Assembly: GCA_958448635.1 (NCBI GenBank)
Contig: CAUDEQ010000030.1
Span: forward strand, 1-22,369
Direction of reading: 5' to 3'
Source: an uncultured Bacillota bacterium
GTDB lineage: Bacteria > Bacillota > Clostridia > Peptostreptococcales > Anaerovoracaceae
Length of the DNA: 22,369 nucleotides
Every line of letters begins with the position of its first letter. Positions within the stretch are counted from its first letter, which is position 1. Position numbers and translations under genes: made by a program. Positions 6,752 to 13,583 of this stretch are shown in pieces. The notes below the pieces were generated by a model. That model saw nothing but the letters and a program-made list of their open reading frames with translations. It did not search any database and had not been told where the DNA came from.

Positions 6752-6985
6752 ATGGTCACCATAAAGCTCTTCGGAACGCTTCGGCTCAAGACCGGCTGTA
6801 AAGGCCTGGAAGCAGATATATCCACCGTAGGCGATGCCTGCACCCTGCTGGCCGAAAGCACCGGACTTTCACCGAAGGAATTTAAGAAATGCATAGCCGT
6901 CATCAACGGCACTCAGGCAAAGCTGAACTCCACCCTCAGTGATGGCGATGAGCTGGCCTTTTTCTCACCGTCGGGAGGCGGCTGA
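6752..6985 (+). CDS. MoaD/ThiS-like sulfur carrier protein
   Basis: A 77-residue ubiquitin-fold protein of the MoaD/ThiS family. It starts MVTIKLFGTLRL and ends GDELAFFSPSGGG. The C-terminal Gly-Gly is the feature adenylated and thiocarboxylated by MoeB-type enzymes so that sulfur can be donated to the pterin dithiolene. The sequence ends with three glycines. A GTG at 6743 is an alternative start, but it lies within the Shine-Dalgarno-like GAGGTGA (6740-6746), so the ATG at 6752 is preferred. It begins 10 bases after the AOR stop. No MoaE or MoeB is in the window, so those partners would be elsewhere. A dedicated MoaD beside an AOR suggests cofactor synthesis for this enzyme. Confidence 0.85.
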   Translation: MVTIKLFGTLRLKTGCKGLEADISTVGDACTLLAESTGLSPKEFKKCIAVINGTQAKLNSTLSDGDELAFFSPSGGG

Positions 6986-7040
6986 TGACGATGACGCTAC
7001 GATAACTTAACATTATATTGATACGAGGAGGTGAAAATCA

Positions 7041-8684
7041 ATGTCCCATAAAATAACCGACCTCTGTATAGGCTGCACTGCCTGTGCCAGACAATGCCCT
7101 GCAGGAGCCATCACGGGAGAAGCGAAGGCTCTCCATAAAATAGACGACGACAAGTGTATAGACTGCCATCTTTGCGGCAAGATATGCCCGAAGGGAGCCG
7201 TCCTCGACGAATCGGGAAGGCCTGTCGCAAAAACAGCGAAAAAAGATTATCAAAAACCTCACATAGACAGAAGCAGCTGCGTCGGCTGCAGCGTATGCGT
7301 TGAGAACTGCCCTATGGACTGCCTGTCCATCGAGGACGCCAGGTTCCATGGAGATATAAATACCTCTGCAGTCTTGAGCAGCCCTGACAAATGCATCGAC
7401 TGCCGCATATGCTCGAAGGTATGTCCTGTAGATGCCATATCCTTCGGTGCAGCAGGAGAGGTCGCAGACACCGGTGTGAAGCTCAATGCCTACAGAGTAT
7501 TCTGCCGTATTTATCAAGGCATATTCAAGATAGGTATGTATTTCATACCGTGGGGCATGCCTGAAACCCTGGAGGGCGACGGCTCTGTAAAAAAACTTCC
7601 TTCATGGATAAAGGAAAAGGGCTTCGATAATGTCCTCATAGTTACCGACAAGGGGCTGATGGAGCTCGGTATGCTGGATGGCATGCTGGAGGAAATGGAT
7701 GCAGCAAAGGTAAAATACACCATCTACGACGGTGTTCAGCCAAACCCTACTGATATAAACGTCAGAGATGGACTTAAGCTATTCAGAAGCAACGGCTGTC
7801 AGGCCATCGTGGCCTTCGGCGGCGGCTCTCCTATGGACTGCGCCAAGGGTATAGGAGCCACCTCCGTAAAAAACGGCAAGAGCATCGAGCAGCTTCAGGG
7901 GCTCTTCAAGGTTCTCCACAGGATACCGAGGATATTTGCAGTCCCTACCACGGCAGGTACCGGCTCGGAAACCACCGTTGCAGCTGTTATCACCAATGCG
8001 GCAACCCATCACAAGGCATCAATGAACGACACATCATTAATGCCGAAATTCGCCGTTCTGGATCCTGAGCTTACAGCGGGGCTTCCTCCTAAGGTAACCT
8101 CCACTACAGGTATGGATGCGCTGTGTCATGCAGTGGAGGCGTATACCAACAACACATACAACAGCAGGCTCGAAAAGGAGCTGTCGGAAAAAGCCGTGAA
8201 GCTTATCTACGATAACCTGTATAAGGCATACTGCGACGGCTCGGATCTCACCGCCAGAGCCAATATGCAAAAGGCAGCCTTTTATGCCGGCAGAGCCTTT
8301 ACCCGCGGATGCGTAGGGTATGTCCATGCTGTCGGCCACACTCTCGGCGGGCTGTACGGTACGCCTCACGGTCTTGCCATGTCGGTGATCCTGCCTCATG
8401 TGATGAGACAGTTCGGCTCCGCTGCCCACGGGAAACTGGCCAGACTGGCCGATATATGCGGTATCGAAGGAAAAAACGATGCCGAAAAGGCTAATGGATT
8501 CATAAGCTGGATAGAAGAGCTCAAAGCTAAAATGGAGATTCCTGAAAGGCTTGATGTGATACAGGAAAAGGATATCCCGCAAATAATCAAATGGGCGAAG
8601 AAAGAGGCCAATCCACTCTATCCTGTTCCCGTAATCTGGGAGGAAGAGCAGTTTAGAAGACTGATAGACTCCATACGAATCTGA
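7041..8684 (+). CDS. Polyferredoxin - iron-containing alcohol dehydrogenase fusion
   Basis: One 547-residue reading frame joins two modules. Residues 1-135 carry four complete CxxCxxCxxxC motifs (Cys 9/12/15/19, 39/42/45/49, 80/83/86/90 and 118/121/124/128), as two ferredoxin-like pairs that should hold four [4Fe-4S] clusters. Residues from about 165 to 547 form a complete type III alcohol dehydrogenase: NAD(P)-binding GGGSPMD (260-266), TTAGTGSE (303-310), and the metal ligands D359, H363, H429 and H443 (GMDALCH, GYVHAVGH, TPHG). These enzymes reduce aldehydes with NAD(P)H. GAGGAGGTGA precedes the ATG and no stop or frameshift lies between the modules. In the AOR operon it may take the aldehyde to alcohol while its clusters pass electrons to or from AOR. 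No flavin site is visible. Confidence 0.9.
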   Translation: MSHKITDLCIGCTACARQCPAGAITGEAKALHKIDDDKCIDCHLCGKICPKGAVLDESGRPVAKTAKKDYQKPHIDRSSCVGCSVCVENCPMDCLSIEDARFHGDINTSAVLSSPDKCIDCRICSKVCPVDAISFGAAGEVADTGVKLNAYRVFCRIYQGIFKIGMYFIPWGMPETLEGDGSVKKLPSWIKEKGFDNVLIVTDKGLMELGMLDGMLEEMDAAKVKYTIYDGVQPNPTDINVRDGLKLFRSNGCQAIVAFGGGSPMDCAKGIGATSVKNGKSIEQLQGLFKVLHRIPRIFAVPTTAGTGSETTVAAVITNAATHHKASMNDTSLMPKFAVLDPELTAGLPPKVTSTTGMDALCHAVEAYTNNTYNSRLEKELSEKAVKLIYDNLYKAYCDGSDLTARANMQKAAFYAGRAFTRGCVGYVHAVGHTLGGLYGTPHGLAMSVILPHVMRQFGSAAHGKLARLADICGIEGKNDAEKANGFISWIEELKAKMEIPERLDVIQEKDIPQIIKWAKKEANPLYPVPVIWEEEQFRRLIDSIRI

Positions 8685-8696
8685 TGGAGTATTAAA

Positions 8697-8725
8697 AAAG
8701 CACCCGGTTTTGAATCGGGTGCTTT
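8697..8725. terminator. Bidirectional terminator between convergent genes
   Basis: AAAGCACCCG (8697-8706) pairs with CGGGTGCTTT (8716-8725) and three more pairs inside the loop. On the - strand the stem is followed by TTTTTT (the A-run at 8694-8699), ideal for the NlpC gene. On the + strand the tail is the weaker TTTCGCATTTT, serving the AOR operon. Confidence 0.8.
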
Positions 8726-8738
8726 CGCATTTTCTTAA

Positions 8739-9770
8739 CTATTCAACTATTCTTCTTATTGTAACGATCTTGCCCGGGTCATGCACACCTGAGATCTTTA
8801 TTCCTGTTCTGCTTGTTGCCGCATGAACGATCTGTCCGCCGCCTAGATATATGGCGATGTGGCCGCTGTAGCAAACAAGATCTCCTGCTTTCGCCTGACT
8901 TAAGGAAACTCCCTTACCGCAATATGACTGTGGGCCTACCGTTCTTGGAAGAGATATGCCGAATCTTCCGTATATGGTCTGTACAAAGCCTGAGCAGTCA
9001 GCTCCGTTTTCAGGGCTTGTTCCTCCGTAAACGTAAGGATTTCCTACAAACTGACATGCATATCTTGCTATGGCTGCACCGTCACCGCTTCCCATTACCT
9101 TTCCGCTGTAATCTGCTCTTACCGTATCCCTAGGTCTTTCCTTGGTGCCTTTGTATATTATGGTATCTACGGACTCCTTCAATACAGCTGTATCTGTAAC
9201 CTCCGTGGTGAGGATGTTTCCGTTGACACTGGTGAATTCATTGGTAACGATCTGGCTTCCCGATGTACCGTTGCTCTTGACCTTTGTTTCTCCTTCATAG
9301 AGACTGTCGGTCTCTTCGTATGTCTTTTCAGCCGCAACCTCTGACACAGCACCCTTTTCGGCGTTGATTGTAACCGAGAAAAGAGGCTTCTCCGTCTTGT
9401 TCATGGTAAGCACATAATCTACAGCTTCTTCTTCAGTGAGCACCACCTTCACGTCGTCTCCCCTCTTCAGGTTCTTGCTCTCGGTGGTGAGCTTCTTGTC
9501 CACTGTGATGGAATTAATCTGCGCTCCCTCAGGCGAATATTCGTCGATTACTGTCTCTATGACCTTTTCGGCCGTCTCTGCGTCTTCAACGAGGAACAGG
9601 TCCTCGTCACCTGCCTTCACCACATATGGATCGTATACTTCCGTTCCGTCTGCATAAACTGCATATGGGGTTGTCAGGTTGGTAACAACAAATACCGCTG
9701 CTATGGTCATCACACCGGCACCTGCTGCAATCTTCTTTACGTGCTTTTTAACAAAATCAATCATAATCAA
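8739..9770 (-). CDS. Secreted NlpC/P60 peptidase with G5 domain
   Basis: Exported cell-wall hydrolase, probably cutting peptide stems of peptidoglycan. A signal peptide lies at about residues 1-41 (VKKHVKKIAAGAGVM core, cleavage near VYA-DG). A linker follows, then a G5 domain at about 130-208 (VTDTAVLKESVDTIIYKGTK is its typical end), and an NlpC/P60 catalytic domain at about 228-343. Catalytic Cys259 (GADCSGF), His304 (SGHIAIYLG) and His316 (IVHAA) are all present. The layout resembles the Firmicutes SH3/G5-NlpC family but has no LysM or SH3 repeat. The TTG at 9770 lies 5 bases after AAGGAA (9776-9781); an ATG at 9764 would be 11 bases away, so the start is uncertain by two codons. It is probably monocistronic, between two terminators. 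Confidence 0.9.
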   Translation of the reverse strand: MIMIDFVKKHVKKIAAGAGVMTIAAVFVVTNLTTPYAVYADGTEVYDPYVVKAGDEDLFLVEDAETAEKVIETVIDEYSPEGAQINSITVDKKLTTESKNLKRGDDVKVVLTEEEAVDYVLTMNKTEKPLFSVTINAEKGAVSEVAAEKTYEETDSLYEGETKVKSNGTSGSQIVTNEFTSVNGNILTTEVTDTAVLKESVDTIIYKGTKERPRDTVRADYSGKVMGSGDGAAIARYACQFVGNPYVYGGTSPENGADCSGFVQTIYGRFGISLPRTVGPQSYCGKGVSLSQAKAGDLVCYSGHIAIYLGGGQIVHAATSRTGIKISGVHDPGKIVTIRRIVE

Positions 9771-9803
9771 TACAATTCCTTATTAATAGTAACGTATAGA
9801 GAA

Positions 9804-9832
9804 ATTATACATTACAAACCGCCTGATTTAAA
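9804..9832 (-). promoter_or_regulatory. Promoter of the NlpC/P60 gene
   Basis: On the - strand a perfect -10 TATAAT (9804-9809) lies 17 bases from a weak -35 TTTAAA (9827-9832). The -35 lies inside the terminator hairpin of the upstream aminotransferase operon. Confidence 0.45.
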
Positions 9833-9849
9833 CCCAAATCAGGCGGTTT
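9816..9849 (-). terminator. Terminator of the glnA-serS-aminotransferase operon
   Basis: Perfect 14-bp inverted repeat (9816-9829 with 9836-9849) around a 6-base loop, about 40 bases after the aminotransferase stop. On the - strand the stem ends in TTT and the tail is otherwise poor in U, but stem strength and position support termination. Confidence 0.7.
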
Positions 9850-9889
9850 TCACATAATCTTCAAATTGTGTTCTAATTACAGCCAATGC

Positions 9890-11074
9890 CTACAGGCCGT
9901 ATTCCTCAGCCAGTTTTTTGAAGCCGGGCATTGAATTTTCAATGGTTTCGTGGGATACACAGTAAGCCAGCCTCACATAACCGGGGGCCATAAATGAAGC
10001 GCCGTTGACCATCAATATGTTGTATTTCCTGGCCGCTGAACAGAATTCAGACGCATCATCTACGGGTGATTTAACAAAAAGATAAAATGCTCCCTGCGGC
10101 ATCACGCATTCGAAGCCGCACTTTGTAAGCCCATCGTACAGGGTCTTCCTGTTTCTGTCATAATATTCCAGATTTACCTTGGAATCTATGCAGCGTGCCA
10201 CCAGCTTCTGCTGTATGGCAGGAGCGTTGACTGCCCCGCTTATCCTGTTGATGGCTGTAACGGTATCGAATACCAGCTCGCTTTCCTCCATGTCAGGCGG
10301 AACCACCAGATATCCGATTCTTTCGCCCGGCAGCGACAGTGATTTGCTATAGGAATATACCACGAAGGTGTTATCGTAGTATTTTGTCACATAGGGCACG
10401 TCTATGCCGTCATATGCCAGCTCTCTATACGGTTCGTCCGAGATCAGGAATATTGCTCTGCCGTATTCCTTCTGTTTTCTTTCCAATACTTCCGCTATAT
10501 CTTTGATTGTCTTCTCCGAGTAAACAACGCCTGTAGGATTGTGAGGCGTATTTATCAGGACGGCTCTCGTCTTTTCATTTATGCATTCCTCCAGACGCTC
10601 CATGTCAGGCATGAAGTGCTCATCAGTCTGACATGGCACCACCACGCCGTCATAATTCTTCACATACCAGTTGTATTCCAGGAAGTACGGTGCAAAGATG
10701 ACAACCTCCTCACCCGGATTGAGTATAGCCTTCAGCGCTATATTGAGAGCACTGGCGGCGCCCACCGTCATAAGTATGTTTCCGGCATTAAATGATGTTC
10801 CGTGAAGCTTGTTGAGATGTGATGCTATGGTTTCACGAACATCCTCATAGCCGGCGTTGGACATGTATCCGTGAAGCTCCATGGAGGCTGTCTCGTCTAC
10901 TATATCCTTTATGGCCTGATTTATCTCGTCAGGCACCGGGGCATCGGGGTTTCCCAGGCTGAAATCGAATACGTTTTCCTTGCCGTATTTGGCTCTCAGC
11001 TTATTTCCTTCCTCAAACATCTGACGAACTGCCGAGTTGTTCGCCATCAGCGGTTTCATTCTTTCTGCTATCAT
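9890..11074 (-). CDS. Class I/II PLP-dependent aminotransferase
   Basis: Fold-type I aminotransferase, about 394 residues, of the aspartate/alanine aminotransferase group. Numbered from the chosen start: NTPHNPTG near 175-182 (Asn179 contacts the cofactor ring), SDEPYRE with Asp213 (pairs with the pyridine N), and SYSKSLSLPGERIG with Lys244 as Schiff-base lysine. MANNSAVRQMFEEGNKLRAK and FSLGNPDAPVP are typical of the N-terminal substrate segment. An in-frame ATG at 11125 lacks a ribosome binding site; AGGAAGG lies a few bases before the ATG at 11074, so that start is used. It is the last gene of the run glnA-serS-LOR/SDH-aminotransferase. The amino donor cannot be fixed from sequence; beside an ornithine/arginine-type enzyme and glutamine synthetase, a role in amino-acid breakdown or nitrogen sharing is reasonable. 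Confidence 0.9.
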   Translation of the reverse strand: MIAERMKPLMANNSAVRQMFEEGNKLRAKYGKENVFDFSLGNPDAPVPDEINQAIKDIVDETASMELHGYMSNAGYEDVRETIASHLNKLHGTSFNAGNILMTVGAASALNIALKAILNPGEEVVIFAPYFLEYNWYVKNYDGVVVPCQTDEHFMPDMERLEECINEKTRAVLINTPHNPTGVVYSEKTIKDIAEVLERKQKEYGRAIFLISDEPYRELAYDGIDVPYVTKYYDNTFVVYSYSKSLSLPGERIGYLVVPPDMEESELVFDTVTAINRISGAVNAPAIQQKLVARCIDSKVNLEYYDRNRKTLYDGLTKCGFECVMPQGAFYLFVKSPVDDASEFCSAARKYNILMVNGASFMAPGYVRLAYCVSHETIENSMPGFKKLAEEYGL

Positions 11075-11144
11075 TGGTTTATCCTTCCTGATCTCATATA
11101 TTTTGACCTGACCTGCCGCCCTCATAAGGCATGCCGAATCAGAT

Positions 11145-12239
11145 TTATTTCAGATTTTTTGCCAGATTGCACACGAAGTCCTGTACATTGGTGACTATGC
11201 CCTTGGCTGCAAGGCTTCCTCTGTCTCCCAGCTTGTTTACAGCAAACTCCGAGGTATCTATTGTATAGAAATACACCGGCCTTATACTTCCGTCCTCCAT
11301 CACCCTGTAGCTTGGCGTCATGTTGCCTGCAGCGATGGTATGAAGCACAGTGGCCATTCCTATCACCGTGGTTGCCTTCCTGATATGACTCCTTATGGCG
11401 TCCTGTCCTATGTAAGCATGCTCATACACCTCAGGCAGCGGCCCGTCATCTCTTATGGAACCGTTCAATACAAATGGCACGTTGTTCTTGACGCAGCTGT
11501 ATATTATGCCGTCGTTTATATTCTCATTCTCTATAAATGCCGGTATTGAGCCGTAAAGGTTCACTTTGTTGATGGTGTCGATATGATTGTAATGTCCGTT
11601 GAAATGCGGCTTCTGAGTACCTATGTTCACACCCAGCGCCGTTCCCAGATATGCCGCCTCCAGATCATGGGTAGCCAGAGCATTTCCGGCAAGAAGGGCG
11701 TTTACATAGCCCTTTTCCACCAGTGTTGAAAATGCTTTCCTCGCTTCTGCATCGAAGGCGCAGGCAGGGCCCAGTATCCATACGATATTTCCATGCGCCT
11801 TCTCATGCTCGAGGAGCTCGTAAAGGCTGGTGTAATCGTATGAAAACGCTGTCTCCCTGCTTCTGCTCTGACGGAAAGAAAAGGCACTCCTTTCATTCTC
11901 GTCCTGATCCGGGAAGATGAAGCTGTTGTCGTTGACATAGATGCCTTCCTCGCACTTTTCTGTTCTTCCCAGAAAGATCATATCTCCTTTTCTTATGTTT
12001 CTGAATTCCCTTACAAATATTTCACCCTTATCGTATACAGCTACGCAATCCATTCTGGAATCTTTGGGCAGAAGCCATTTGTCACCCACCTTGAAATACT
12101 CGGGGAATATCGACATGGCGTGGAAACCGTCAGGCGCTGCCATATCCTTGGGCGCAGGAGCCATTTCCGCTTCCGGTGCATTAACGAACATCTCCTGTGT
12201 AAAATCAGGTGTAACATATCTGGCCAATTCAAAACCCAT
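11145..12239 (-). CDS. LOR/SDH-domain protein of the ArgZ/TIGR00300 ornithine cyclodeaminase-like family
   Basis: A 364-residue protein matching, from memory, the domain shared by archaeal-type ornithine cyclodeaminase, cyanobacterial ArgZ/AgrE and the TIGR00300 family. Signature stretches: ALLAGNALATHDLEAAYLGT (a nucleotide-binding region), GHYNHIDTINKVNLYGSI, PFVLNGSIRDDGPLPEVYEH, TTVIGMATVLHTIAAGNMTP, and a C-terminal NKLGDRGSLAAKGIVTNVQDF. Family members act on ornithine or arginine (ornithine to proline with ammonia release) or are uncharacterised. It differs from bacterial Mu-crystallin-type ornithine cyclodeaminase, and no ArgZ-type N-terminal dihydrolase module is present. AGAAGG lies about 9 bases before the ATG. 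It is 46 bases after serS and 70 bases before the aminotransferase start. Family confidence is fair; the exact reaction is open. Confidence 0.75.
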   Translation of the reverse strand: MGFELARYVTPDFTQEMFVNAPEAEMAPAPKDMAAPDGFHAMSIFPEYFKVGDKWLLPKDSRMDCVAVYDKGEIFVREFRNIRKGDMIFLGRTEKCEEGIYVNDNSFIFPDQDENERSAFSFRQSRSRETAFSYDYTSLYELLEHEKAHGNIVWILGPACAFDAEARKAFSTLVEKGYVNALLAGNALATHDLEAAYLGTALGVNIGTQKPHFNGHYNHIDTINKVNLYGSIPAFIENENINDGIIYSCVKNNVPFVLNGSIRDDGPLPEVYEHAYIGQDAIRSHIRKATTVIGMATVLHTIAAGNMTPSYRVMEDGSIRPVYFYTIDTSEFAVNKLGDRGSLAAKGIVTNVQDFVCNLAKNLK

Positions 12240-12285
12240 ATCAGATCGCCTTCTCTCTTTTTTCTTCTTTATCTTCCGCTATCGT

Positions 12286-13563
12286 CTATTTCTTCTCTAT
12301 TTTGTCTACTCCCATGTAAGGTCTCAGCACCTCAGGTATTACCACCGAGCCGTCGGCCTGCTGGTAATTTTCCAGGATAGCTGCCACGGTTCGTCCGACT
12401 GCCAGACCTGAGCCGTTGAGGGTATGAACGAACTCCGGCTTGCCTTTTTCCGCAGGTCTGAACCTGATGTTGGCTCTCCTTGCCTGGTAGCTTTCAAAGT
12501 TACTGCAGGATGATATCTCAACGTATCTGCCGTAGCTTGGCATCCACACTTCGATGTCGTATGTCATGGCCGAGGAGAAGCCCAGATCTCCCGTTGAAAG
12601 CCTTACTACTCTATACGGGATATTCAGCTTCTGCAGCACCTTTTCCGCTGCAGCAGTCAGTGACTCCAGCTCGTCATATGACGTCTCAGGCTTAACGAAT
12701 TTTACCAGTTCCACCTTGTTGAACTGGTGCTGTCTGATGAGACCTCTGGTATCTCTTCCGGCAGATCCCGCTTCCTTTCTGAAGCATGGCGTATATGCCG
12801 TATAGTATACAGGAAGCTCTGCTTCATCCATTATCTCGTTCATCCTGAGATTTGTTACAGGAACCTCTGCCGTAGGAATCAGGAAGAAGTCCTTTGCAGG
12901 CACATGGAACATGTCGTCTTCAAACTTAGGAAGCTGTCCTGTTCCCGTCATGGCATCTCTGTTCACCATGAAAGGCGGGAGTATTTCCGTGAATCCGTTT
13001 TCCTCGGTATGGAGGTTCAGCATGAAGTTGATCACCGATCTTTCCAGTCTTGCTCCCAGTCCCTTGTATACTGTAAATCTGGCTCCCGATATCTTGGCTG
13101 CTCTTTCGAAATCCAGTATGTCGAGGTCTGCACCTACATCCCAGTGAGCCTTCTGCTCAAAATCGAATTCGCGTGGCTCGCCCCACTTTCTCAGCTCTAC
13201 GTTGTCGCTGTCGTCCTCGCCTACCTGAACATTCTCGTTAGGCGTATTCGGTATATTGAGCAGAGTATCCCTGAGCTTTGCTTCCACCTCGCTGACCTGA
13301 GCGTCGAGAGTCTTTATCTCCTCCGACAGCTTTTTCATTTCAGCCATCAGCTCCGTAGTGTCCTCTCCTGCCTTTTTCAGAGCAGGGATTTCCTTGGACT
13401 TGACGCTCTGATGGTTTTTCATCTGCTCTACCTTTGCCAGAAGCGCGCGCCTTTCCTTATCGAGCTCCAGCACATTATCTATCCCGAAGTCGCCTTGACA
13501 TCTTTTCTCCACCGCCGCTTTAACATTTTCAAAATCTTCTCTTATTCTCTTGAGATCTAACAT
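12286..13563 (-). CDS. serS: Seryl-tRNA synthetase
   Basis: Class II synthetase that charges tRNA-Ser. The 425 residues match the bacterial length. The N-terminal ~105 residues are the antiparallel coiled-coil arm that grips the long variable arm of tRNA-Ser. The core has TAEVP at 231-235 (serine pocket), motif 2 around CFRKEAGSAGRDTRGLIRQHQ (260-280), and motif 3 around HTLNGSGLAVGRTVAAILENY (380-400). SSCSNFESYQARR is the strongly conserved SerRS stretch. GAGGAG lies 8 bases before the ATG. It starts 20 bases after the glnA stop. No T-box leader is seen in that gap, so expression probably follows the glnA promoter. Confidence 0.97.
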   Translation of the reverse strand: MLDLKRIREDFENVKAAVEKRCQGDFGIDNVLELDKERRALLAKVEQMKNHQSVKSKEIPALKKAGEDTTELMAEMKKLSEEIKTLDAQVSEVEAKLRDTLLNIPNTPNENVQVGEDDSDNVELRKWGEPREFDFEQKAHWDVGADLDILDFERAAKISGARFTVYKGLGARLERSVINFMLNLHTEENGFTEILPPFMVNRDAMTGTGQLPKFEDDMFHVPAKDFFLIPTAEVPVTNLRMNEIMDEAELPVYYTAYTPCFRKEAGSAGRDTRGLIRQHQFNKVELVKFVKPETSYDELESLTAAAEKVLQKLNIPYRVVRLSTGDLGFSSAMTYDIEVWMPSYGRYVEISSCSNFESYQARRANIRFRPAEKGKPEFVHTLNGSGLAVGRTVAAILENYQQADGSVVIPEVLRPYMGVDKIEKK

Positions 13564-13583
13564 CCTACCATCTCCTCTACTGT

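Noticed and set aside
6268..6912. 214-codon open frame on the - strand
   Set aside because: It is antisense to AOR and the MoaD-like gene, whose frames have clear family motifs; no ribosome binding site.
11075..11125. 17-residue N-terminal extension of the aminotransferase
   Set aside because: No ribosome binding site at 11125, while AGGAAGG precedes the ATG at 11074.
12727..13560. 277-codon open frame on the + strand
   Set aside because: Antisense shadow of serS, which is unmistakable.
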